Positions 16,969-26,046 of a DNA stretch of 64,000 nt are shown here, piece after piece. Under the pieces are notes generated by a model. That model ran no database searches. It saw only the letters and a program-made list of their open reading frames with translations, and was not told where the DNA came from. Both the position numbers and the translations under genes were made by a program. The DNA is taken from positions 62,001 through 126,000 of the forward strand of contig NZ_BAABWE010000007.1 in NCBI RefSeq assembly GCF_040371755.1. The letters run 5' to 3'. Within the stretch, counting starts at the first letter, position 1, and each line of letters starts with the position of its first letter. Origin of the DNA: Bermanella sp040371755 (GTDB lineage Bacteria > Pseudomonadota > Gammaproteobacteria > Pseudomonadales > Oceanobacteraceae).

Positions 16969-18180
16969 CTATAACATGAAATCTTTCAGGTTAATGTCAT
17001 AGTCATTAGGGTCTAAGACCTGCGTGATGCGCTCTTGGTTTGATTCAGAGCTTAAATTGCATATTTTTACTGTGCAGTAATGTTCTGTTTTTAAGTTATA
17101 TATGAGTTTAATGAGAGGTTTTAAATTATCCCGATTCTCCTCAATAACGACTCCAGCCATGTTATTGCTTAATTTTACGAATGAGCCAACTGGATACACC
17201 CCAATTGCTTTAATGAAGCTATGAACATAACGGGTATCTAGGTGATGCCCGCACCAGTCAAGCATTCGCTTTAGGGCATTGGAAGGGGTCATGCCTTTAT
17301 GATAAACCCTATCAGCAGTGATGGCGTCGTATATATCCACAACAGAGGCCATTCGAGCTTCTTGTGATATTTGCTCTCCGCTTAACCCTCTTGGGTAGCC
17401 TTGACCATCCATTCTTTCATGATGTTGCCCTGCAACATTAATTGATACCTTAGAAAATTTGGCGTTTCTTTTTAATATATCCTCGCTAAACGTGGCATGT
17501 TGTTTCATGGTAGCAAACTCTTCATCCGTAAGCTTGCCGGGTTTATGCAGTACAGTATCGGGAATGAGGATTTTACCAATATCGTGTAATAAGGCTCCTG
17601 TGACGCATTGATGCAGATAGACCCGTTCTAATTTTAGATGTTTTCCCAATATCGACATGAGCACAGCTACATTCACGCTGTGTTCCATCAGATAATTGTC
17701 TTTTTCTCGGATTCTAGAAAGGCAGGCGAGGGCATTTTGATTACGAACCACAGAATCCATGAAGTTATCGGCCATATCTTCAAAAGGGGAAATGTCCACC
17801 GCTTGTCCTGACTTGGCCGCTCCCATCGCATTATTAATTAAATCGAGTGCTTCATGGTGCAACTTAGAGGCTTTCTCTAATTCTTTATCTAAAGGCATGG
17901 ATTTAATGTTGCGTTCTTGTTCTGGGGATTTTGCAATTTGTTTTATTTTACTATCGAGTTGCTTTTCAGACTCTTCAATGGGAGTGGCGTCTTTGCTATC
18001 TAGCCCTAGTTCTGTGTCGATATAGAGCTCTTTGACACCTCGTTTGATCAAGGCATTAATGGTTTTTTGATCCGGCACACGGCCCTCGCGCTCATGCTCG
18101 TGAAGGCTTAAGCCCTTTTGGCTGATGTTTTTTACGTACATCCCAGGCTTTAAATTTTGTGTTGAGATTTTTTTTAACAT
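16969..18180 (-). CDS. HD-GYP cyclic-di-GMP phosphodiesterase
   Basis: A 403-residue protein with an N-terminal DUF3391-like domain (LKPGMYVKNIS start, about 1-60), a charged helical linker, and a C-terminal HD-GYP domain (about 150-345). The catalytic motifs are intact: HDIGK (199-203), GQHHERMDGQGYP (251-263, with GYP) and the VVDIYDAIT segment. Active members hydrolyse cyclic-di-GMP, controlling motility and biofilm. There is no membrane segment or receiver domain. It reads toward the tRNA cluster. Confidence 0.93.
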   Translation of the reverse strand: MLKKISTQNLKPGMYVKNISQKGLSLHEHEREGRVPDQKTINALIKRGVKELYIDTELGLDSKDATPIEESEKQLDSKIKQIAKSPEQERNIKSMPLDKELEKASKLHHEALDLINNAMGAAKSGQAVDISPFEDMADNFMDSVVRNQNALACLSRIREKDNYLMEHSVNVAVLMSILGKHLKLERVYLHQCVTGALLHDIGKILIPDTVLHKPGKLTDEEFATMKQHATFSEDILKRNAKFSKVSINVAGQHHERMDGQGYPRGLSGEQISQEARMASVVDIYDAITADRVYHKGMTPSNALKRMLDWCGHHLDTRYVHSFIKAIGVYPVGSFVKLSNNMAGVVIEENRDNLKPLIKLIYNLKTEHYCTVKICNLSSESNQERITQVLDPNDYDINLKDFML

Positions 18181-18285
18181 AGGATCAATAATTGAGGGTT
18201 CTTTTGAGTATAGTTGAGGGGATTTACTTATCGAATTTTGTTAAACCCATGTATATTAATTAAAAGCATAATTATTAGAGTTGTT

Positions 18286-19119
18286 ATGAATAAAATGGCA
18301 TTTCAGGGGCAGCTGGGGGCTTACAGTCACTTAGCATGTACTAAAGTCAATCCACAGGCTGAGGTTGTACCCTACGATACATTTGCACAAGCCATTCAAG
18401 CGGTAGAGCAAGACCAAGCAAAATGGGCCATGATTCCATTAGAAAACTCCAGCGCTGGTCGAGTGGAAGAGATTTATCGTCACCTTCCGAAAACCCATTT
18501 AAATATTGTGGCTGAGCATTTTCAGCCTGTGTCCCATTGTTGGATGGCACTTCCAACGGCAAAACCCACTTGGATTGCTTCTCACCCTCAAGCATTGGCT
18601 CAATGCCATGATCGCATACAAGGGCTACAACTTGAGTCTAAAGTAGAGTTTGATACCGCTGGTGCGGCAAAATTGTTGGCTCAAAGTCAAGATTTAACTG
18701 GAAGTGTTATTGCCTCTGAATTAGCAGCCAAGCTTTATGGGTTAAACATTCTGGAAAGCTCATTTGAAGACATTAGCGGTAATACAACCCGTTTTATCGT
18801 GCTGGAGAAATCAAACAAAGTTCCAGAAGCACAAGAGAATAAAACCTATATAACATCTGTGATTTTTACTGTGAAAAATATCCCAGCGGCTCTATATAAA
18901 GCCCTTGGTGGGTTTGCTACTAATGGCTTAAATCTGTTGAAGATTGAAAGCTATTTAGATAACCAAACATTACACAGTAGCCGGTTTCATATTGATATTG
19001 CCGAGCATATCGAAACACAAGCAATGAAGCGTGCGATTGATGAGCTAAAGTTTTACGCCTCTGAATACCGCTGGTTGGGGACATATGAAGCTCATGATTT
19101 CCGACAAAAAAGCGCCTAA
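18286..19119 (+). CDS. pheA: prephenate dehydratase
   Basis: Converts prephenate to phenylpyruvate in phenylalanine synthesis. The 277-residue protein has a PDT domain (about 1-180, FQGQLGAYSH start, the conserved IPLENSSAG and the catalytic NTTRFIVL) and a C-terminal ACT regulatory domain (about 195-275). There is no chorismate mutase domain, so it is a monofunctional enzyme unlike E. coli PheA. Start ATG 18286 fits the family; the upstream extension does not. dgt follows after 21 bases. Confidence 0.9.
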   Translation: MNKMAFQGQLGAYSHLACTKVNPQAEVVPYDTFAQAIQAVEQDQAKWAMIPLENSSAGRVEEIYRHLPKTHLNIVAEHFQPVSHCWMALPTAKPTWIASHPQALAQCHDRIQGLQLESKVEFDTAGAAKLLAQSQDLTGSVIASELAAKLYGLNILESSFEDISGNTTRFIVLEKSNKVPEAQENKTYITSVIFTVKNIPAALYKALGGFATNGLNLLKIESYLDNQTLHSSRFHIDIAEHIETQAMKRAIDELKFYASEYRWLGTYEAHDFRQKSA

Positions 19120-19140
19120 TTCTTCATATAAGGAGACATA

Positions 19141-20460
19141 ATGGATTGGCAGACCTTACTGAGTAACAAGCGCTTTGGTGAGTTAGACCCTACTGAATTG
19201 AGTGAAAGCCGAACGCCGTTTCATAAGGATCATGATCGAGTGATTTTTTCGAGCAGCTTTCGTCGGCTTGAACGCAAAACCCAAGTGCATACGTTGAATG
19301 ATAACGACCACATACACAGTCGTTTGACCCATAGTTTAGAGGTCAGCTGTGTGGGTCGCAGTTTAGGTGTGCAAGTGGGTGAGATGTTAGACAACAGCTT
19401 GCCAAACCATATTTCCCCTGCGGATTTAGGTGCTATCGTTCAGGCATCTTGTCTGGCGCATGATATTGGCAACCCACCATTTGGTCATACGGGTGAATTT
19501 GCTATCCGCCATTGGTTTCGTGACCCGGATAATGCAGGTTTTTTAACAGGGTTAACGGATGCACAAGTGCGAGACTTTCAAACTTTTGAAGGTAATGCGC
19601 AAGGTCTAAGGATATTGACGCAACTGGAGTATCATCGCTTTGATGGTGGAATGCGTTTAACTTATGCCACCTTGGGTAGTTTTTTGAAGTACCCTTGGCA
19701 CAGTGGTTATCGAGACCCGCAAAAAGGGGAGAAATTTGGAGCCTATCAATCTGAAGTGCCGTTTTTAAATGAAATTGCAAAAGAGGTTGGATTAAAACCC
19801 TTAGCTCAGGATCGGTATTGCCGGCACCCCCTGGTTTACTTAATGGAAGCCGCTGATGACATTTGTTATGCCATCATTGACTTAGAAGATGGTGTAGAGA
19901 TGCACCTATTGCAGTATGAAGAGGTGGAAGCCTTATTATTGGAATTAATAGGTAATGACGTTCCGTCTTCGTATTTTAAAACCAATTCGGAAGATCCTGC
20001 ACGTAGGCGATTAGCCATTCTAAGAGGTAAAGCCATAGAAATTATGGTGAATGCTGTTGCACAAGTATTTGTTGAAAACGAACAAGCACTTTTAAACGGG
20101 GAGCTAGCAACGGATTTAATCTCTTTAAGTCCTGAAAAAGTATCAAACTGCATAACCACCGCTAAAAAACTTGCCCGTGAGAAGATATTTAAAGATTCAA
20201 AAAAAGCCTTGATTGAAATTGGTGCTTATACAACCTTGGGAAGCTTATTGGATGCATTTTTACGGGCTGTTGATGAGGTACTAGCAGGTGGGCAGGTCAG
20301 TTATAAGTCTCAACGCATATTGGAATTAATTGGTCGACATGCGCCGCAATCCGGTTGGGATAAATATCGCTCATATTTAAGGGTGGTGGATTATATCTCT
20401 GGCATGACAGATGACTATGCAGTGGAACTAGCCCAAGCCATTCGTGGTCTGAGGCTTTAA
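19141..20460 (+). CDS. dgt: dGTPase-like deoxynucleotide triphosphohydrolase
   Basis: An HD-domain triphosphohydrolase that splits dNTPs to deoxynucleoside and triphosphate. The 439-residue enzyme has the metal motif with H64 (SRLTHSLEVS) and H107/D108 (CLAHDIGNPPFGHTGE), and the later EAADDICYAIIDLED segment. A perfect AAGGAG precedes the ATG. Its length places it with dGTPase-like proteins of the type-2 group rather than classical E. coli Dgt (505), so nucleotide preference is uncertain. Confidence 0.9.
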   Translation: MDWQTLLSNKRFGELDPTELSESRTPFHKDHDRVIFSSSFRRLERKTQVHTLNDNDHIHSRLTHSLEVSCVGRSLGVQVGEMLDNSLPNHISPADLGAIVQASCLAHDIGNPPFGHTGEFAIRHWFRDPDNAGFLTGLTDAQVRDFQTFEGNAQGLRILTQLEYHRFDGGMRLTYATLGSFLKYPWHSGYRDPQKGEKFGAYQSEVPFLNEIAKEVGLKPLAQDRYCRHPLVYLMEAADDICYAIIDLEDGVEMHLLQYEEVEALLLELIGNDVPSSYFKTNSEDPARRRLAILRGKAIEIMVNAVAQVFVENEQALLNGELATDLISLSPEKVSNCITTAKKLAREKIFKDSKKALIEIGAYTTLGSLLDAFLRAVDEVLAGGQVSYKSQRILELIGRHAPQSGWDKYRSYLRVVDYISGMTDDYAVELAQAIRGLRL

Positions 20461-20555
20461 TGTATAAATCGCGTATTTTTTGGTGAGATTCTGGCCCAGC
20501 TTGGTAGAATGGCCCAAATTTTTTGTAACCCTATTAGTCATAAACTGAGAGTTTA

Positions 20556-21347
20556 ATGGATATTGATTTTCCCTTAGTGTTAGTGCTGGCCACCTTTATC
20601 ACTGGTTTAGTGGCATTAGCTGATAAATTATATTTTGCCAAAAAACGTGAAGAACTTGTAGCTGAGCTTGAATCACAAGGTGCAAGCGAAGAACAGCATG
20701 AGCAGGCTATAAAAGAGCCTTGGCTGATTGAAAACAGCAAAGGCTTTTTCCCTGTACTGGCATTGGTATTAGTCTTAAGGTCTTTTTTAGTGGAGCCTTT
20801 CCAGATTCCATCAGGATCTATGGAGCCAACTTTAATTAAAGGTGATTTTATTTTAGTGAATAAATTTGCCTACGGTTTTCGTTTACCTGTCCTTGGTACT
20901 AAAGTCATTGAAGTGGATGACCCTCAAAGAGGGGATGTGATGGTATTTATTCCGCCACATGACCCAAGGTACTTTATTAAGCGTGTCATTGGCTTACCAG
21001 GGGATCATATTCGTTATATCAATAAAAAACTCTATATTAATGGAGAGCCAGTACCTACTGAGCTGGTTAGTGCCTCCCCACAAACAACCCCAAGACTAAA
21101 AACATTCACCGAAAATGATTACCCTATTCAGCAATATTTAGGCGCACCAAGTCGCGGTGATGGCGAGTGGGTGGTACCACAAGGGCATTATTTCATGTTA
21201 GGGGATAACCGGGATAATTCAGGTGACAGCCGTTTCTGGGGATTTGTACCGGATGAAAATATCGTAGGTAAAGCATTTGCGGTATGGATGCACTGGGAAG
21301 ACTGGAGCGATATCCCAAGTTTTGGGCGTAATAAGTTTATTCATTAA
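20556..21347 (+). CDS. lepB: signal peptidase I LepB
   Basis: LepB removes signal peptides of exported proteins. The 263-residue enzyme has two N-terminal membrane segments (about 5-25 and 64-80), the nucleophile S88 in PSGSMEPT, the general base K142 in YFIKRVIGLPGD and the C-terminal GDNRDNSGDSRFWG box. It stands apart from its frequent neighbours lepA, rnc and era, none of which are in the window. Confidence 0.96.
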   Translation: MDIDFPLVLVLATFITGLVALADKLYFAKKREELVAELESQGASEEQHEQAIKEPWLIENSKGFFPVLALVLVLRSFLVEPFQIPSGSMEPTLIKGDFILVNKFAYGFRLPVLGTKVIEVDDPQRGDVMVFIPPHDPRYFIKRVIGLPGDHIRYINKKLYINGEPVPTELVSASPQTTPRLKTFTENDYPIQQYLGAPSRGDGEWVVPQGHYFMLGDNRDNSGDSRFWGFVPDENIVGKAFAVWMHWEDWSDIPSFGRNKFIH

Positions 21348-21358
21348 CTTTGACTATA

Positions 21359-21392
21359 CTTGAAGTGCTTAATCAATTTTAAGGACTTCAAG
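21359..21392. repeat. hairpin-forming inverted repeat after lepB
   Basis: CTTGAAGT (21359-21366) and ACTTCAAG (21385-21392) are perfect 8-base arms. The loop holds an internal TTAA/TTAA match and an AAGGA ribosome-binding-site-like sequence. The second arm ends on the first base of a GTG-initiated small frame. It may terminate lepB or mask translation of that frame. Confidence 0.45.
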
Positions 21393-21505
21393 TGATTAAA
21401 AAAACGCCATGTAGGCGCTGTATTGTTGCAAGATGGGTTGCCTTTTACTGTGTGAGTATCGTGTTAATACTAGGATTGGCTATAAATCGATTATTACTGG
21501 GTTAA
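21392..21505 (+). CDS. possible small membrane protein, 37 residues
   Basis: A GTG-initiated frame encodes a basic N-terminus with a CRRC motif, then one hydrophobic helix (WVAFYCVSIVLILGLAIN) and a stop at 21503-21505. AAGGA lies 6 bases before the GTG, inside a hairpin. I recognise no family. The good ribosome site and the membrane-like layout (positively charged side first) argue for a real small protein; its size and lack of homologue evidence keep this tentative. Confidence 0.42.
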   Translation: MIKKTPCRRCIVARWVAFYCVSIVLILGLAINRLLLG

Positions 21506-21581
21506 TTAGCCTGTTTATGCTGGTATTTTGAAAATCCGTGAGTAGAATAGCGCCAAACCTAGGAAGTTGGCTTAGTTCTTT

Positions 21582-21962
21582 ATGTCATGGTACCGAAAAT
21601 TTTTGGAATCTTGTACGTCAGTGTTGACGCCTCCCATTCAACGCAGTTCCAATGAACAAAAGAAAGTAGATCGTCAAGCTGGTTACTTAACCCTTTATGA
21701 CTGCAATCAACGTCCGTTTAATAATAAGATTCAGCGTCATTTGAGACAGCTGAATGTTTCAGTAACGGTTAAAAATCTCAATCGTTGCCATACCTTCCAA
21801 AAAGAGCTACTTTCAGGTGGCGGTAGAGCTCAAGTGCCTTGCCTTCGAATAGATACCTCAAGCGGTAGCCGTTGGTTATATGAATCTGATGATATAATTC
21901 AATATTTAGATCGTAAATTCCTGCCTAAAGCACAATCTAAAGGATTAGAGCGAGCGCATTAA
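21582..21962 (+). CDS. glutaredoxin/GST N-terminal-fold protein
   Basis: A 126-residue protein whose residues 35-115 read as a thioredoxin fold: YLTLYDCNQRPFNNKIQRHL strand-turn-helix, the cis-proline segment QVPCLRID and LYESDDIIQYLDRKF. These are typical of glutaredoxin-like and glutathione S-transferase N-terminal domains. The usual CPxC is reduced to a single cysteine (C45), with a second cysteine beside the cis-proline. No GST C-terminal domain is present. The function is unknown; monothiol redox chemistry is an inference. Confidence 0.7.
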   Translation: MSWYRKFLESCTSVLTPPIQRSSNEQKKVDRQAGYLTLYDCNQRPFNNKIQRHLRQLNVSVTVKNLNRCHTFQKELLSGGGRAQVPCLRIDTSSGSRWLYESDDIIQYLDRKFLPKAQSKGLERAH

Positions 21963-22034
21963 TTAAGTGTTTGGCATAATACTAGACTAATCTTGAATGA
22001 AGTCAGTCTAAATATAGGAGTTGCAAGTCAGAGC

Positions 22035-22943
22035 ATGGGACGCTCATTGAGAAATTTGCTTCGTGCCACCTTATTCAGTTTCTATTTACTGGGTGCTCTA
22101 CCTGCTTGGAGCGTCACGGTAGGCTTGTTGGTGGATGCACAAAGTAAGCAAATCTCAACATTTCAGCAACAACTTGAAACCCTGCTAACAAACGACCAAC
22201 TACTGCTAGTTACTCTTGATCAATTAGACGCTTCGAAGCTCAAAGATGTACAAAAATGGGTGACACTAGGCCCTAATGCACTAACAGCTCTCATGGCGCA
22301 AAAGGGAACAAACCAAGCGCCGGTTTTATCGTTATTTCTATCTAAAGCCAAACAAGAAGTACTCAGAAAACAATACCCTGTAGGGTTTACCGTATTAACA
22401 AATGCCCCCACAATTGAACGGCAATTAGCCCTTGTGAAAACCATGGTTCCAAATGCTAATCATATAGGTGTGTACCGATCTACTACCTATAAAATAGATG
22501 AAAAAAGCTATGACGAGATAGCAGCTACTTATGGTTTGAAGCTGCATTGGGCGAAACTTAAAGACCCGCTAGATTGGGACAGAAATGCGTTAAAAATACT
22601 GAACAATGTAGATTTAGTGCTAGGTATCGATGATGACGCTTTGTATAACACCACCACAATTCGCAGTATATTGATGCGGTTGTACCGTTCGGGCAAAGCC
22701 CTTATTGGGCCAGATAAAGGTTATGTAAGGGCCGGTGCGGTTGCCAGTGTCTATTCTGGCATCAGAGAAACATTAAAAGCGGTTGCTAATTGGATACACA
22801 ATGGCACGGCAGGCAAGCAAACTCTAAATAACCCTTATTTTAATGTTAGTGTGAATGCACAGGTCGCTCGTTCATTAAATATTGTAGTTGATGATGAAGC
22901 CTCTTTAGCTAAACAAGTTAAGGAGCGTCTAAATGAAAAATAA
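22035..22943 (+). CDS. periplasmic ABC-type substrate-binding-like protein
   Basis: A 302-residue exported protein with a signal peptide (about 1-26, ending PAWS|VTVGLL) and a two-lobed fold resembling the ABC_sub_bind family: segments FTVLTNAPTIERQL, MVPNANHIGVYRSTTYK and VLGIDDDALYNTTTI. There is no ABC permease or ATPase nearby. Instead its last 11 bases overlap a membrane histidine kinase, so it is probably the kinase's periplasmic sensing partner. Start 22035 gives the clean signal peptide; a TTG at 21993 is the alternative. Confidence 0.72.
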   Translation: MGRSLRNLLRATLFSFYLLGALPAWSVTVGLLVDAQSKQISTFQQQLETLLTNDQLLLVTLDQLDASKLKDVQKWVTLGPNALTALMAQKGTNQAPVLSLFLSKAKQEVLRKQYPVGFTVLTNAPTIERQLALVKTMVPNANHIGVYRSTTYKIDEKSYDEIAATYGLKLHWAKLKDPLDWDRNALKILNNVDLVLGIDDDALYNTTTIRSILMRLYRSGKALIGPDKGYVRAGAVASVYSGIRETLKAVANWIHNGTAGKQTLNNPYFNVSVNAQVARSLNIVVDDEASLAKQVKERLNEK

Positions 22944-24837
22944 GGGTTGGAGTCTTTATACTCGCACGTTAATTCTTGGTTTAGGCCCTGCATTGATTTT
23001 ATCCATTGTGCTAAGTGGGTATTTCATTAATGTACGCATACAAGATGTGAAGCATGAACTTGATAACAAAGGTCAACTCATTGCCCTTCAATTAGCATCT
23101 ACATCTGACTATTTTGTACTCACAGGTAATCAATCCATTATTTCGCCTCTTACACGGGTGTTACTAGAAGACAAAGACGTGGAATTTATCGAGATTGAAG
23201 ACATAGCCGGAGGGGTATTATTCAGTCAAAGCGATGTTAAGTTTGATGCCAACCCCATTGGTGAGGACAAAGGTCTGTTGCGTTGGTATCAGGCTGACAT
23301 TATTCAATATGATGTATTGGCAGACGATGACGAGTGGTTTACCCAAGAGAAAGAAGAAAAAGTTTTAGGTCAGGTTCGGGTTGGTCTATCGACTCATTTT
23401 GTCGAGCAGCGACAAAATGGAATTATTCTCAATGCATTTATTATTGCCGGTGTGGCCATGGGGCTATGTGGCCTGATCGCTTGGCTAAGTGGTGCTCGTT
23501 TGGTGACACCCATATCCAAATTATCCTCAATTGTTGAACGTATGGCCCAAGGGGACTACAGCGCAAGAACCACAGAGACCGCAAGCGGTGAGGTAAAACA
23601 ATTACAGGAAGGGGTGAATACCCTAGCTAAAGAACTTGAAAGGTCAGAAGAGGTTCAGCAGCATTATGTCGATAGTTTAATTAAAGAACGCGAGGCCTCA
23701 GAGCAAGCCAACAAAGCCAAAAGCGAATTTTTAGCGGTGATGACTCACGAATTAAGAACGCCAATGAATGGCGTTCTTGGAATGTTGCAGTTAATGCAGT
23801 CCACTGATCTATCGAAAGAACAAGAAGAATACGTCGATATTGCCATGTCATCAGGTGATCATTTATTAGAATTAATAAACGATATTTTAGACTTTTCAAA
23901 AATTGAACAAGGCAATATAGAATTAGACCAGAAGTTTTTCGACCTATACGCCAGTTTAAATCGTGTCATTGATGAGTTTAAATCCATCGTGACGCAAAAA
24001 GATCTGCAATTCAAAGTTGATATTAGCGCAGTAAAAAACTTGCGTGTAAAAGGAGATGAAACTCGATTACATCAAGTTTTGGTTAATTTATTAGGTAACG
24101 CTGTTAAGTTTACCAATAGAGGGCACGTGGGTTTGGGAATTGGAAATGTTGAGAAAATTAACGACCAAATCAAATTTAGTCTTGTGGTTAGTGATTCTGG
24201 GAAGGGTATTAGCGAAGAAAATCTGCAACGTATATTTGATGCTTTTCAGCAAGAAGATGCTTCAATTTCAAGACAATATGGTGGCACAGGTTTAGGCCTT
24301 GCGATTTCAAAGCAGTTAGTTGAAAAAATGAATGGTGAGCTAATCGTACAAAGTGCTGCGGATCAAGGTTCGCGTTTTATTTGTCAATTTACGTGGGATT
24401 TGGATGTTTTAGAAAAAACTAACACCTTAGAACCTATAAAGGAGGTTGAATGCGAAACCTTTCAATCTCGAGTTTTATTAGTTGAAGATAATGTAGTAAA
24501 TCAGAAAGTTGCACTTAAAATGTTAGCTGACTTCGGTTTAAATTGCGATCTAGCTGCTGATGGTGTGCAAGCTTTACACCTTACAAGACAAAACCAATAC
24601 GATTTAATATTAATGGATCTTCAAATGCCTAATATGGACGGGTATCAGGCTACAAAAGCCATTCGTTCTGAAGAGGGGTTAAATAAAATAACCCCTATTG
24701 TGGCATTAACAGCTAACGCTTTGTATGACGTTAAAAACCAATGTCTACAAGCAGGTATGAATGACTTTCTGGCAAAACCCTATAAAAAAGCATTATTGCA
24801 GCATCTTTTAGTGCGCTGGCTAAAAGTTAGGCCTTAG
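22933..24837 (+). CDS. membrane hybrid sensor histidine kinase
   Basis: A 634-residue BarA-type hybrid kinase. In order: transmembrane helix 1 (about 12-33), a periplasmic domain (34-162), helix 2 (163-186), HAMP (about 187-240), a coiled coil, HisKA with H272 in THELRTPMNG, HATPase_c with NLLGNAVKFTN, DSGKGI and GGTGLGLAI, and a receiver domain (512-632) with D562 in LILMDLQMPNMDG. No separate response regulator or Hpt gene is adjacent. It overlaps the binding-protein gene and converges with the nitroreductase by 11 bases. Confidence 0.94.
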   Translation: MKNKGWSLYTRTLILGLGPALILSIVLSGYFINVRIQDVKHELDNKGQLIALQLASTSDYFVLTGNQSIISPLTRVLLEDKDVEFIEIEDIAGGVLFSQSDVKFDANPIGEDKGLLRWYQADIIQYDVLADDDEWFTQEKEEKVLGQVRVGLSTHFVEQRQNGIILNAFIIAGVAMGLCGLIAWLSGARLVTPISKLSSIVERMAQGDYSARTTETASGEVKQLQEGVNTLAKELERSEEVQQHYVDSLIKEREASEQANKAKSEFLAVMTHELRTPMNGVLGMLQLMQSTDLSKEQEEYVDIAMSSGDHLLELINDILDFSKIEQGNIELDQKFFDLYASLNRVIDEFKSIVTQKDLQFKVDISAVKNLRVKGDETRLHQVLVNLLGNAVKFTNRGHVGLGIGNVEKINDQIKFSLVVSDSGKGISEENLQRIFDAFQQEDASISRQYGGTGLGLAISKQLVEKMNGELIVQSAADQGSRFICQFTWDLDVLEKTNTLEPIKEVECETFQSRVLLVEDNVVNQKVALKMLADFGLNCDLAADGVQALHLTRQNQYDLILMDLQMPNMDGYQATKAIRSEEGLNKITPIVALTANALYDVKNQCLQAGMNDFLAKPYKKALLQHLLVRWLKVRP

Positions 24838-25513
24838 GTCGCTGTGAGACAACCTCTTCAATGTTTGCTCTTTGAGTTCTTGTTTTATTGGCATCAATGG
24901 TTTTATCTTCATACCCAAAACTGATACCAAATAAAATACCGTCATCCTCTTTTAAATCAAAAAAATCACGGATAATATCAGGGTAATAAGCAACGCTGGC
25001 TTGCGCACAGCTGCCAATGCCATAAGCCGTCATTACAAGCATGAGGGTTTGAGCGTAGATTCCAATATCCACAGCAATCGCTTCGTTAAAAGACTTTTTC
25101 ATGGTTATAAATAATACATGAGGTGCCCCAAAAAATTCATAATTGCGGGCGGTTGCTTTGGCTCTGCCAATTTTATCATGTCGTTCTATACCCATTGCCC
25201 CGTATAGAGCTTGAGCGCATTCTATTTGCCTTGTTCGCAGTATTCCTTCAAATTTTAAGTCGGTGGGGAAGTCCGCCTTCATAGACTGACCAGTGCTAAA
25301 AGCAGATAAAAGTTTAGTTCTGAGTTCATCGCAAGCGGAACCACTAGCAAGTAATACTTGCCAAGGCTGTACATTGCAATTAGATGGGCTTCGTTGAGCC
25401 AGTGTCAGAATCTCTTGTAATATAGAGGGTTCTATTTGATCTTTTTTAAACCCTCGTATTGATCGCCTATTTTGTATGGCCTCTACCAGTGACATTGACG
25501 GTAACTGTTGCAT
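24827..25513 (-). CDS. nitroreductase-family flavoprotein
   Basis: A 228-residue FMN-dependent NAD(P)H oxidoreductase-like protein. The N-terminal IQNRRSIRGFKKDQIE and RSPSNCNVQPWQVLL segments bind FMN, and the later GIYAQTLMLVMTAYGIGSCAQAS and FGISFGYED are typical of the family. The physiological substrate (nitroaromatics, quinones or others) cannot be told. An AGGGG site precedes the start. Its last 11 bases overlap the kinase gene tail to tail. Confidence 0.9.
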   Translation of the reverse strand: MQQLPSMSLVEAIQNRRSIRGFKKDQIEPSILQEILTLAQRSPSNCNVQPWQVLLASGSACDELRTKLLSAFSTGQSMKADFPTDLKFEGILRTRQIECAQALYGAMGIERHDKIGRAKATARNYEFFGAPHVLFITMKKSFNEAIAVDIGIYAQTLMLVMTAYGIGSCAQASVAYYPDIIRDFFDLKEDDGILFGISFGYEDKTIDANKTRTQRANIEEVVSQRPKA

Positions 25514-25587
25514 AAAACCCCTAATATTTTTATTTTTTACAGAATATCAGTGATGGTATAGATGAATCAATTGAGATATAAGCACAT

Positions 25588-26046
25588 CTATCTTTCGTCT
25601 CGGGAAATAGAAAGCGGGTAACTTGGCATCCAAGCAACCGGCGTTACTTTAATGGTTACTTGCTCTTCGCTTAGTCCAAATTTTGGCAAGTTGTGCTGAA
25701 ACTGAACATCCATTTTATGATCTTGTAAAACACCGGCTCTTTGAATTGAGGCAATAATTTTATTGGCGACTAATATATTAATCGTGAACGCTACCCATGC
25801 TTTTTCAAATGGACCTTGTTGCGTATTTTCTAATGAGAATTGACCTTTAAAAATAGGTGCAAACCCAGTTTCATCAATTACCTTATTTAATTGAGAAAGG
25901 GACAGCGTGATATTATGAATGTCACGGTAATGAAAACGTTTTTCAACATCAGATGCTGAGCCTGTGAAAAACTGATCCTCTTCTTGTTCGATACAACCAA
26001 ACAAGAATGGGATTAAAACGAAAAATAGACTTTTACAGTTGACCAT
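25588..26046 (-). CDS. hypothetical lipoprotein downstream of MltC-like gene
   Basis: A 152-residue protein with a lipoprotein signal ending FLFGC (C17) followed by acidic residues IEQEEDQ. The mature part looks like a single beta-rich domain and contains no motif that I recognise. It overlaps the upstream transglycosylase gene by 14 bases on the same strand, so it is probably translated with it and may assist in peptidoglycan turnover; that role is inferred from position only. Confidence 0.65.
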   Translation of the reverse strand: MVNCKSLFFVLIPFLFGCIEQEEDQFFTGSASDVEKRFHYRDIHNITLSLSQLNKVIDETGFAPIFKGQFSLENTQQGPFEKAWVAFTINILVANKIIASIQRAGVLQDHKMDVQFQHNLPKFGLSEEQVTIKVTPVAWMPSYPLSISRDER

